Shown here: piece by piece, positions 10,144 through 20,543 of the stretch
Layout of the letters: every line of letters starts with the position of its first letter
How positions within the stretch are numbered: the stretch's first letter is position 1
NCBI GenBank assembly: GCA_013365325.1
Contig: JABVXV010000624.1
Location: forward strand, 1-20,543
Direction of reading: 5' to 3'
DNA from: Dipetalonema caudispina
Taxonomy: Eukaryota; Nematoda; Chromadorea; Rhabditida; Onchocercidae
DNA length: 20,543 nt
Notes under the pieces: model-generated
What the model saw: the letters and a program-made list of their open reading frames with translations, nothing else
Told to the model about the DNA's origin: nothing
Database searches by the model: none
Position numbers and translations under genes: made by a program

Positions 10144-10608
10144 GATTTTTAACTCATACAATATGTAATTTAGTCTTCCATGAATTCGGTATAGTTCGAT
10201 ACTTGCTAGCCTTTGTCTTACTCGTCATATACATTTGGACAGTTACTCTACTCTAGTACTTTTCCTACACATATTTTGCAGGCTTTTGTGTCTGTGGATT
10301 TTTTTCGTCGGCAGTTTTCACTTGTAAAATTGTAGTGAGAAATTGTAGATTATAGTGAGAATTTGGAGAACTAACTTCTGCGGTTGTAATATGAGGGAGG
10401 CTTACATTCAGCCTAATTTCGGATTATAATAAATTATAGTAGATTGTTTATTATGGATGAGGTATTTTTACAATTAGTAATGAAATGGAAAGCATAATGT
10501 ATGGATAAATGACAAGTCATACTGTTTAAACTTGATCAAGGAAGTTATAAATTTTAGATTCTTTTCCAGAACTGTATTTCTTTTATTTATAATCTTAGGT
10601 GTTGAATA
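10144..10608. other. HCF-1 upstream region
   Basis: No coding exon is seen. The stretch presumably carries HCF-1 promoter or outron sequence. It contains several pyrimidine-rich tracts ending in CAG or TAG, for example near 10280. Confidence 0.45.
10585..10598 (+). promoter_or_regulatory. Candidate spliced-leader acceptor before HCF-1
   Basis: A T-rich tract ends in AATCTTAG at 10591-10598, ten bases before the HCF-1 ATG at 10609. Such close spacing is typical of nematode trans-spliced genes, but a cis-spliced 5' UTR exon would look the same. Confidence 0.45.
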
Positions 10609-13600
10609 ATGAATACAACGAAACGAGGAAGGTCAGGTAATGCATCACCAACGCTGAAATGGAAGAAAGTTGTAAATACAACGGGTCCTACTCCACGGTA
10701 TGTTTCACTGGAATCAGGGTCGTAGTTTACAACTCATCACATAGAATGAATAAAAAACAAAAGTAAACGAATCAGTTCTAATCATTCGTATTTACGGAAG
10801 CAATTTTGATCGGTAGAAAAAATTTTTAATGACGGTTAAGCAAATTTGAATTGTCGTAGGGGTAGTTCCTTGCTTAATCAGGTTTGATATGAATTATTCA
10901 CATGAAGTATTTTTCGAAAAATTCGTATTACTTACTAGACCACGCCATGGGCATCGTGCGGTTTCGATCAAAGACTTGATGATAGTTTTTGGTGGAGGCA
11001 ATGAAGGTATCGTCGATGAGCTGCATGTCTATAATACAGGTTGTTTTTAGCATTTCGATTGAGAAACTTCTTCCTGAAAGACACTTTTACGTGAGTGTTA
11101 TTTCTGGCAGTTATAATAAAGTGTTGGTTGCGTTACGAATGGTAGCGCTTATACTGTAGTTGGTCTTAAGCTTGATGAATCTTTAAAGGAATGTATGCTG
11201 TTCTTTTTATTTCTTCAGTAACATTTCTGTATGCTTAATTGATGTTTGTCTGGAGCGATACGACAAACTGCTGAGTCTTTAAAATAATTTCTTTTTTCAT
11301 TTACAGCAACAAATCAATGGTTCGTCCCGGCTGTCAAAGGTGAGGTGCCGCCGGGATGTGCAGCCTATGGCATTATTTGTGACGGCACCAAAATTTATCT
11401 GTTTGGTGGTATGGTTGAATATGGAAGGTTTGTGTATTAGATAGATACTTCTTAACCGGATTTTTTGAGTTCTGAAGTAGGGATGGAAGTACGATGCGCG
11501 TGAAACTTTTCTTCATATTGCGCTTCAAAAAATATAGCTTACCAGTTTCATTTTAGATATTCCTCAGATCTTTATGAACTTCAAGCCAGTAAATGGGAGT
11601 GGAAACGCTTGCGACCGCGACCACCGAAAACTGGACAACCTGTTCCATGTGCTCGTTTGGGTCATTCTTTTACACTTGCTTCTAATCAGGTGAAATATTT
11701 AAAATGCAAAACTACTAAAAATGTTTATATGTTCCATAGCAAAAAGATGTATTCTATATGACTTTCGGTTTCAGGTGTGTTACATATTTGGTGGTTTGGC
11801 TAACGCTAGTGAGGATCCGAAAAATAATATTCCACGCTATTTGAATGATTTGTATGTTTTGGACCTCAATAAAGCAAATAATAATCTGCAGTGGGAATTC
11901 CCCGATGTTAGTTGCAAGTTTCTGCATTTTAATCAAGAAGTTTTTCGTATTTTGATCAGTGAATGAACTTTAATCTTAACTGAATGTCAAGAACTACAGG
12001 TCATCACAATAAGACGTTGTTACATAACTTACATTTGTTGCTGCAGTATATATTTTGAATTCTTTTCTGATCCATTTAAACAGCTTTCGGATCTTTGAAA
12101 TGGTAACCAGTTAGCACATTAAGAAATACTATAAGACTAGAACACTCTTGAACGAAACAGAATAATTGAAAACTTCAACGTACATCAGAATGACAAAGTA
12201 ATAATCTTTACAATCCTCAGTGGTCATCGTCCATTAATCATTTATCCTCTCCTTTATTGTAGACCTATGGATCTCCTCCGCCCCCGCGCGAATCACATTC
12301 TGCAGTCATAATGGAAAGCAATGGTGAACATCGACGAATGATAATCTTTGGTGGAATGAATGGCTGTCGTCTTGGTGACTTGTGGATTTTGGACCTTGTC
12401 TCGATGACATGGACAAAACCTGAAATTGGTGGAATCCCACCACTACCGCGTTCCCTTCATTCTGCTAATATCATTGCTGAAAGGTATTTTCTTCAAGTTT
12501 GGAACAAATGTCTCCGAAATTCTGAATTAAAGATATTAAATATAATTAAATGTAGTGGGAAACTTGCATCCTCAAGATTACAGAGCAGTAACTTTAGATG
12601 AGTTTGACTTTCCTATTCCCTTCGATTACTAGTCGGATGATAAGAAGAATATCGTAGTATTCGGCTAGAATAAATAATTAAATAGATTTATCCTCAACTA
12701 TGAACTGACATATTTGCATAACCTAACCCGGACAAACTTGATGGTCATCAAGGATTGAGTTTATTATTAAAGTAGTTGTCTAAATTTTATTATTATAATT
12801 ATAATTATCTCATATTCAGAATGATAGTGTTCGGCGGATGGGTACCACTTTTAACGCCCGATATGAAACTCCAGCAAATCGAAAGAGAATGGAAGTGTAC
12901 AAACACTCTCGCTTCATTGAACCTTCGTACAATGTGCTGGGAAGATCTATCTTTAGAACTCCTTGAATGTAGGTGCCAATTAGTAAATGATGCATCTAAT
13001 ATTTGAACCATCTCAAGATTATATTGCTTAATGAGAGAAGGTGGTGTTAAATTTTCGCTTTATAGCTTATCAATATCGTACGAAGTTACAGTGAAATGGT
13101 ATAATTTACGTAGGAATTGATAAATTTAGCCGCAGTACCCAGAGCTCGAGCAGGACACAGTGCAGTTGTTATTAATAAACGTTTGTATGTCTGGTCAGGA
13201 AGAGATGGATATCGTAAAGCTTGGAATAATCAGGTATCATGTTTACCGGTATTGAAAACTGCATATTCTAAGAAATCTTTATTTCAGTACAAGTCTTTGA
13301 TAAATTCAAAAGTTTTTATCCCAGCATATCTGTTTCCGGATGATTCGCTGCAATCTGTATCAAATTCATAATAGTATTTGACCAATTTCTCTATTTATTT
13401 TGGTGTAAATATCATTTTAGGTCTGTTGTAAAGATATGTGGTATTTGGAAACGGACAAACCTGATGCACCTGCTCGTGTACAGCTTATTCGTGCTACGGT
13501 GTCGGGGTTGGAAGTATGTTGGAACGCTGTACCTACGGCTGAAGCATATTTTTTGCAATTACGTAAATTTGAAGCAAAACCTGATGATAGTTAGTTTTAT

Positions 13601-16600
13601 ATTTAATTAGGTAATTAGTTCCAAAGCACAGTACAGGATTTCATTTTTTGATATCCAGTTGTTCAATTTTACGAAGACGAATAATGCTATCATACCACAT
13701 CGACTATTCCATTTCATAAATAATAGATTCCAAGATACTAAGGTTCATTTTACTTTCCATTAAGCTTCAGTATACTTATGTAGCTCGGGGAAATTGTTTC
13801 GAATCCCGTAATCAGTGAAAATGTTCGAATTTCTAATTATTGAGATTAGTGCAAATATTTCAGTTATCAGATCAGCAACTGGTCTTCGTGTAGCTGCGAC
13901 GGGGAAACCGTTGACAGGGAAAGTAATCGCAATTCGAAGTACTGCGGCTAGTGGACCTCAAGTAATGAAAGTGGTCAGAGGTGCACCTCGCGGTGCAGCA
14001 GCTATTATGGCTCAGGGTCCTCGCGGACATTTTCTTCGCGTTTTACCTGCACCAAGGTTCACCACTTCAAATCAGGTGAATTTGCTGTTTCTTCCCAAAA
14101 CTTTCTCTTATTCATCCTTTTGTGAATTTTTATGAACTGATTGCGTTTCAATTTCTGCATCCGCATACATATGATTTTGATGCACTTACTTCTTAGCAAA
14201 AAAGAAGGAAAAGTAATTTAAACAGATGAAAAGTTTGTAGTTCTGTCGTATAACCAGAATTTTTTTTTCGCTTTTTTTCCGAGATTGATGGGTCTTCCCT
14301 CTCTACTGCGCGAATTTCCCGCATCTAATTCATTACATTCATAGATTTTTCAATCTTTTTTCTTCTTTATTGGTATAAACCTTTCAATTTCTTTTTTTTC
14401 AAGGCTTTTATTTGGTTTTAGTATATTTTTCACCTTTCAGTGCTCTGTTTTTTCACGTTTTATTTCAGAATAATTAATTTGATTTAAATCATCTTTCACC
14501 TACAAAAAGTCATTATATCTATGTCATCCTTCATCTGTGAAACATACTGTTTACTTAGTTTGTTCTGTTTATAGTGTTTGATGGTTGTAAATTTAGGTAC
14601 TTAGTTTAATTTCACGATTTTATGAAACCGCATTATTCATTGTTGGGCATCGGAAGTTCTCTCTCGTTTTTCGATACTGAGAGCCATAATACACACGTTA
14701 GAAATTTCATCAATCATTAGACACCTCAATGTTTGACTGTTGCTGAGTTAGCTTCCCGAATTACGATATCCTTATTTCATAACAGCTTAGGCTATACTTT
14801 CATTACTGTTGCTAATGATTTCGATCTGTCTCGTAGCACTGCGCTAGGTATTAAGCTCCGGGTTTTTTTACTTTTTGTCAGATATTGGAATAATCATTAT
14901 ACTCTTTCCAGCTTGTGTTCTTTGCATATATTCCGACCAATTGTTTTTCAGTTACTCACCACTAATTAGGTGTAATATACTGAGAAGCACATGATGTACA
15001 AGTCGCAGTCTACTCATGAATTTTTAAAACTATTTTAACTTTGTGCTGGTAGTTGCTTTAGTAATTGATGACCCCATTATGATGGCAAACACGAAAATAT
15101 CGGCTTTCCGAAGTGAAATGACTGTTAGTACCAACGGCTTGTCCTGACCATGTTACGTGACTCCATCTTTTTGAGCATGTTGCATGAGGCAGTTGCTGAT
15201 TCAGATGAACAATATCACCATCTTTTCCGCATTTCAATTAGTATGTACTATAACTTTAGGCAGCTATTGTCAAACATCCAGCTGCGAAAGCGATCCTTGT
15301 GACTAAGGCACCTGGAGCTGGCTACACTGCACAACATAAATTATTATTCCTGCAGCAGACGAACTGTCCTGCTGTATCTGCCTCAAATGTTAATGCTGGA
15401 GACAGTCCCCAACTGGCGGTTGTTGAATCTGTATCACCACACGTTGTTCAGTCTGGAAACAGCAATGCAGAACCGGCGGCAATAGCAGCGGAGCATGCAC
15501 CATCGATTTCCACACAAGGAACAACATATACAACTCCAGTGATGCCAAATGTTGATGTTCGTAATACGTTTATCACTCCATTAAGAAGATTGTAATGAAA
15601 ATAACTTTTCATCCGTTTCAGGTTGTCATCTTGCCCTCTATAATATATTAAAGAGTCTTCCTAATTGAATCGAAAAGGTGCTCTGTTTTTATTATCTACC
15701 TGTTTCCTATTTGTGATTGTTTCAGGTTGGTTTACCACAAAATCTTTTGGATGAAACAGCTCCGGATGGTGAAACCGGCATTATTCAAAATGTTGATGCA
15801 ACTGAGCAACATGTGAAGCAATCATCTGATACTGCTGTTGGCACTTATCGTTCATCTGGATCTGTTACACAAGATAATAGGAAAACGAATGTGTCTCCAA
15901 TGGGTGCATCTCACATACAAATAGCTACTAAGGTACGACTGTGTTCTACCTCACATTACATAGTACATCGGAATTTGAAAAAAGGCTTATTCTGTCTAAG
16001 TAAATTCATTCTTTACCAATTGTTCGGCGTTGCTTGTAGTAAATTATTAGGAAGTAGATCCAGAATATGCTATCAGGAATAATTTCCTGCGGACATGATT
16101 TTAGCAAGTTTTCAAAATGTGGAACGGTTTCAATTTGTGGGGTGGAGCAAAGTTAAATTTCAGAAGTAATTTGTCTTTTTATTTCTGCATATGTTTAGGT
16201 CCAATATGCACCATCTGGGGAAGCAGCAACTTCATCCAAAATAATGCGACCAAAAGCAAATGTGACAGCAGTAACTACTTTACCTCCTACTGATACTCAG
16301 CTTGAAATACCCTCTGCTAGTAACGGCACTCAGGGAAAATCTTCCATGGAAAAGGATGTCAAGAATGAAAATGAAGCTGATCCGACAAGCGATGCTGACA
16401 GTGATAAACTTGGTAATCATCGATTTTATAATCACTTTTTTCTCTGAAATTGTGCTTCGTGTTACGCTACTTTGCTTACCTATTCCATGCAATATTTCGG
16501 CATTACTTTATTTCGGAACTATGAAAGAAAAAGCAATTATTCTGTTTCGTAATTTAAATTAATTATGCAGTTTTATTGTGAAAATTATTTATAAAATAGT

Positions 16601-18793
16601 TCCAGGCAGAACTGAAATTGCAACAGTGGTTGAATGTAAAGAAGAAGAAACTGATGGAAATGATAGAGACAACGTTGAAAAGGATGTTATGCCTGTTATC
16701 AAACAAGTGAAAGTTGAAGATATTGAGAGAGATAAAAGAGCTAAAGGCGATGTTCCTCTCGATAAGAGAGAACAAAGCGGTGACTTAGATTCATCGCGTG
16801 ACAGCGAAAGATTGCAAATATTTACCTCTAACAGCGATGAAAACTCAGAAGGTATTAGGAAATCGGAATCTTTGAACTCGATTTCAACAGAAACTGCGAA
16901 ACCAGTGGATTCGCCGAGTGTGATCCAGTCTGTAACAGTGGCATCTGATACAGATACAGAGATATCTGCTGCGGTAGCAATGACTGTGAACACTGACAGC
17001 GTAACGGTTGAAGAAGTTCCAGATACAGCTGTCACAAAAAAATGTGGTTCATCTGTTACAGTTCTGAAAGTCGAGTCCGGCACTGCGCAGTTCAGTCGAT
17101 CTCATCGCCCTACCTCTCCAGAGGCAAATTTCAGCTTCAAAATTTTCAGTTTTAAAACAATTTTTTTCCACTTCATGCTGGACAAAATGTTCGGGATTGA
17201 AGGCTTAGATGCGGTGATAGTTTTGTAGACATAAATCATTCGTTTAAAATTTTCAATATTAATCTTTTCGTGGTGACAACTGTTTTTTTCCTTTCATTTT
17301 TAGCTAAAGGCAGAGCCGGAGTGGTACAACGTTGGAATCATTAAAGGGACAAGTCATCTCGTAACACACTATTTTTTACCATGTACTACTGGCATGGAAG
17401 ATGCCTTCGGGGTATCTTACGTTTTTTTTTATACTGATGTATTGTTACTCACATCAGTTATGAATGATTAGAAATATGCTTTGATGAAGACGCGTATATT
17501 TTTCTTGGGATTCTAAATCTCAGTTCAAATTTATTGCTTTCTGGAATGCATTTTAGAGCATCAAATTTTTCTGCACCCATTTCACGAGTGTAATATTAAG
17601 AATTGCTGAAGATTAACCTCTGTTAAGTCTTTCATAATTTTGAACTTGGAGTTCAGGCAAGTTATTTGAGAAAAGCTGAACTCGAAGCTGGAACTGCTTA
17701 CCATTTTCGTGTTGCCGGCATAAACGCTTGCGGTCGAGGCAATTGGTCGGAGGTAAACTGTTATGTAAGATTTGCTGTTCTTCCCATTTCTAGTTAATTT
17801 TCGTATTTCAGTGATTACTCAGTTCATTTTTGTTTTTTCGAATTTGTTTTAGAGAAATTGTAATAAGTTAATTTTTTTAAAGAGTAAAAAATCAATTTTC
17901 TAATTTAGTACGACACTTTTCAGGTAACTGCTTTCAAAACTTGTCTTCCTGGCTATCCCGGCGCTCCTTCCAATATCAAGGTGACGAAGAGTCCGGAAGG
18001 AGCACATCTGACTTGGGATCCACCGCAAAGCTCTGTTGGTAAATTTTCGTTCTTACTAATAGTATGGGAAGAAATTCCTCATCCTGTTTTCGTTCGATTT
18101 TATCCAAATCACCAGGAGCATCATTGCAAAGACTTGGGTGATATTGGAACATCTGGTACATTTACCTCGAACTTTATCATTTTCGGGATTTATTCCATTA
18201 TTCTTTGGTCATTATTTTAAAGTTAACCACTGTGAGTTGACGGTGCTTGACCGACAATGTGCAAATAGTTGATTTTTAGGCAAGGTGACGGAGTATAGTG
18301 TGTATCTGGCTGTTCGTAATACTCATGGTCGTGAAACTCAGCTTTCATTCGTTCGCGTTTATGTTGGTTCCGATCCGTTTTGTATTGTTTCGTTAGCCAA
18401 TTTACATGCTGCGCATATCGATAAATCTTCCAAACCGGCAATCATATTTCGAATTGCAGCACGTAATGAGAAGGTAGTAAACTTTTTTCTAATACCTGTA
18501 ATACAAACTCCGATTATTTTATACTTAGTTCATTTTCCTTATTTCTTATATTATGAATATCCACAAAGTTGCATGGTAGGTGTAATTTATTTACCATAAT
18601 GTGCACCATATAGCAATGGAAACATTTGTTTCAGGGTTATGGACCTGCGACTCAGGTGCGATGGTTGCAAGAACGGCCTTTGCGTCCAGTAACTGTTATT
18701 GGTACGAGTGCAGGTGGTCATCGTCATCCTCAGCAGCGGGTAGCACTAGCGCAAACGTCACAAGTTCCTTACAAAAGACTTCGAATTGGTTGA
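10609..18793 (+). CDS. hcf-1: Host cell factor 1 (kelch/fibronectin III transcriptional coregulator), ~19 exons
   Basis: HCF-1 is a nuclear scaffold that links transcription factors to chromatin-modifying complexes. Exons by eye: 10609-10697, 10939-11039, 11307-11427, 11557-11689, 11775-11906, 12263-12483, 12820-12968, 13130-13233, 13421-13589, 13864-14075, 15260-~15556, 15726-15932, 16199-16412, 16606-~17123, 17304-17411, 17657-17752, 17924-18038, 18280-18473, 18635-18793. Phases agree and give about 1112 aa. Six kelch blades occupy residues ~18-355 ([53 protein letters not shown]). A half fibronectin-III follows (~360-402; [26 protein letters not shown]). Then comes a Ser/Thr/Val-rich linker, acidic and charged in exon 14, and the C-terminal partner from ~890 ([48 protein letters not shown]). 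The human glycine/threonine-rich proteolytic repeats are absent. The 3' ends of exons 11 and 14 are unresolved. Confidence 0.93.
14076..15259 (+). other. HCF-1 intron 10, 1.18 kb
   Basis: Longest intron of the gene, T-rich with several TTTTTT runs. It holds an open frame at 14733-14969 without recognisable protein features, which I treat as chance. An extra small linker exon cannot be excluded because this part of HCF-1 is poorly conserved. Confidence 0.55.
17124..17303 (+). other. Candidate GC-AG intron in HCF-1 (intron 14)
   Basis: The exon would end CCAGAG followed by GCAAAT, close to the AG/GCAAGT consensus of GC-AG introns. The acceptor ATTTTTAG at 17296-17303 is clear. This joins TSPE to [11 protein letters not shown] in phase 0. 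A GT alternative, GCG/GTGATA at about 17211, would add 29 Phe/Lys-rich residues that look unlike the rest of the linker. Confidence 0.5.
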
Positions 18794-20204
18794 ATTTTAG
18801 TCTTTTTAAGTGTTGAAAACATTTCTTTGAGATTAAATTAATTTCTAATTTTTTCGATTTTCTAAATATACAAAGTCTCGATTATGTATAATTTTAACAA
18901 GCATTTACCTCTCTTCATTGACAAAACTGATTGATGATGAAGATGAGAAATCATAAACGGGTGTACAGCAGTAGTGATATATGCTGTTACCAGAACTATC
19001 CAGATATCTGGCGTCATAAAATATTGACCTTGATAATTTTTGTGTGAATAATGCCCACATACAAAGAGCCATGCAGTTTAAAATCTTTAGAATTTTGTTG
19101 TTACCTATCGTAAAAATTTGCTCAGGTTTTGACAGTATAAGAAATTCCATTCTCGCAAATTATGATTGTGTTGCGTGAAGTTTCTTGCAAATATTATAAA
19201 ATCCGATTTTTGAATTCTGCTGAAGTATATCCATTGTATCGTAGTGCGTTGCAGTTCCTTTTTTAGGTGTATTGTTTCAGGCACTTTTATTGTTAGTCAT
19301 ATATTTTTTATCTCGCTCATCTTTACTTGATTTCAAACCCTAATTTGAATCATGCTTTTGTTATTGTATCAACAGCGTTTGTATTGTTTCGTCCATTGTA
19401 TCGAGAGTTGCTGAAGTGATTTTCGAACTGCGATTATTCATGTTAAATAGCAAGTATGGAAGACCGAATGATATGAATTGGAGCAGCTGCTGTTTTGTTT
19501 TCAATTTTTTCTTCTTTTTTCTTTTTTTTGTGTTTGGGATTATTTTCGGTTGAATGAATAAACGAGCATGACAAGTAGCAGTACCACTTGGACAATTCTA
19601 CATTTATATACCAATTTAAATAATCGGACTTTATTGACTATCATCTGAAAGTTGGCTACTTGAAGGAATGTTTTTGATAAGCACATCTATGAAACGTGCA
19701 ATGGTAATTGTCGGTGCACACGAATAGCAGTTACCAGATGAGTTTAATTATGGTCAATCAAAAGCTCTCGAATGTAGGTGCTGGGAGATTTATAAAACGT
19801 ATGTCAAAAAGTTGCAAGCATAAATATATGAGGAATGAATTATGCAAACAATAAAAGTGACTTGAAAGCGAGGAACAAAAAGACGTATATTATTCGATCG
19901 GATGATAAGACGTGTGGATGGTTTTGAGGATCGAAAAAGCCTAGCTTGGCTATATTGATCGGGAAGTTATATTGAATGAAATGAAATAGACAGGATAGCA
20001 ATTGATTCGGATGATGGTAGTGGCTTTGTTAGATGAGTGCTAGGTGGATGGGTAGTTTGAAGGGTGGATAGACAAGGCTAGCCAGACAGGGGCTGATAAA
20101 GTGTAAGCTTGTTTAGCTTTCTTTTGCCTAGACTGAGAAGCTAACTACAAGGACCACTACTAACTTACGGCACTTGAGCGGCGAGCAGTATTGATATTTA
20201 TAGG
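18794..20204. other. HCF-1 3' flank, no gene recognised
   Basis: After the HCF-1 stop there is an ATTAAA at 18832-18837 and an AATAAA at 19557-19562. An 81-codon minus-strand frame at 18905-19150 is the only sizeable ORF, and its family is not recognised. The rest is AT-rich, with a G-over-C strand bias from about 19900 to 20100. Confidence 0.5.
18832..18837 (+). terminator. ATTAAA poly(A) signal, HCF-1 candidate
   Basis: The common variant signal ATTAAA starts 39 nt after the HCF-1 TGA at 18791-18793. It would give a very short 3' UTR. The AATAAA at 19557-19562 is the distal alternative. Confidence 0.4.

Positions 20205-20543
<339 letters not shown>

Noticed and set aside
13784..13812. tRNA-like T-loop string TTTCGAATCCCG
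   Set aside because: The flanking bases do not pair as a T-stem and no acceptor or anticodon arms can be found.
14733..14969. 78-codon frame in HCF-1 intron 10
   Set aside because: Hydrophobic, unlike the HCF-1 linker, and without good splice sites in phase.
16589..17083. 164-codon minus-strand open frame, rich in Ser/Thr/Val
   Set aside because: It is exactly antisense to HCF-1 exon 14; the repetitive codon use of the real exon leaves the opposite strand open.
18905..19150. 81-codon minus-strand frame behind HCF-1 with a GTAAAT donor-like end
   Set aside because: No family is recognised, any continuation would run into HCF-1 exons, and no clear acceptor or start supports it.

Overview
The window looks like AT-rich nuclear DNA of an animal, most likely a nematode and perhaps a spirurid/filarial one. 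Three widely conserved eukaryotic genes can be rebuilt exon by exon, each cut by many short introns with TTTCAG/TTTTAG acceptors. Two of them have AG acceptor-like sites just before the start codon, as expected for spliced-leader trans-splicing. The clade call is inference, because no rRNA or marker gene is present.

Layout: 1-1190 is non-coding flank with purine-rich tracts, A-runs and a small hairpin. 1234-6623 (+) is a 15-exon PIGN gene (GPI ethanolamine phosphate transferase 1), predicted 929 aa and complete. 6624-7880 is the convergent 3' zone, with poly(A) signals for both strands within about 30 bp of each other. 7881-9219 (-) is a three-exon ARPC5 gene (Arp2/3 complex subunit 5, p16-Arc), predicted 151 aa and complete. 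Its tiny last exon (63 bp) sits between two ~110-bp direct repeats that are about 93% identical. 9873-10091 (+) is an unrecognised 72-codon ORF with an acceptor abutting its ATG and a poly(A) signal close behind. 10609-18793 (+) is a ~19-exon HCF-1 gene (host cell factor 1), predicted about 1112 aa: a six-bladed kelch propeller, a split fibronectin-III module, and a Ser/Thr/Val-rich linker. 18794-20204 shows no gene. 20205-20543 is a compound AT-only microsatellite that runs off the window.

The three genes act in unrelated processes (GPI-anchor synthesis in the ER, actin branching, chromatin-linked transcription control), so no joint pathway is claimed. The least certain points are the 3' ends of HCF-1 exons 11 and 14, where exon 14 may use a rare GC-AG intron, and the reality of the 72-codon gene. 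The most unusual structures are the repeat pair around the ARPC5 last exon, a long hairpin in PIGN intron 7 whose arm is also present in exon 8, and a stop-free, multiple-of-three PIGN intron. No clear novel multi-gene system is visible.
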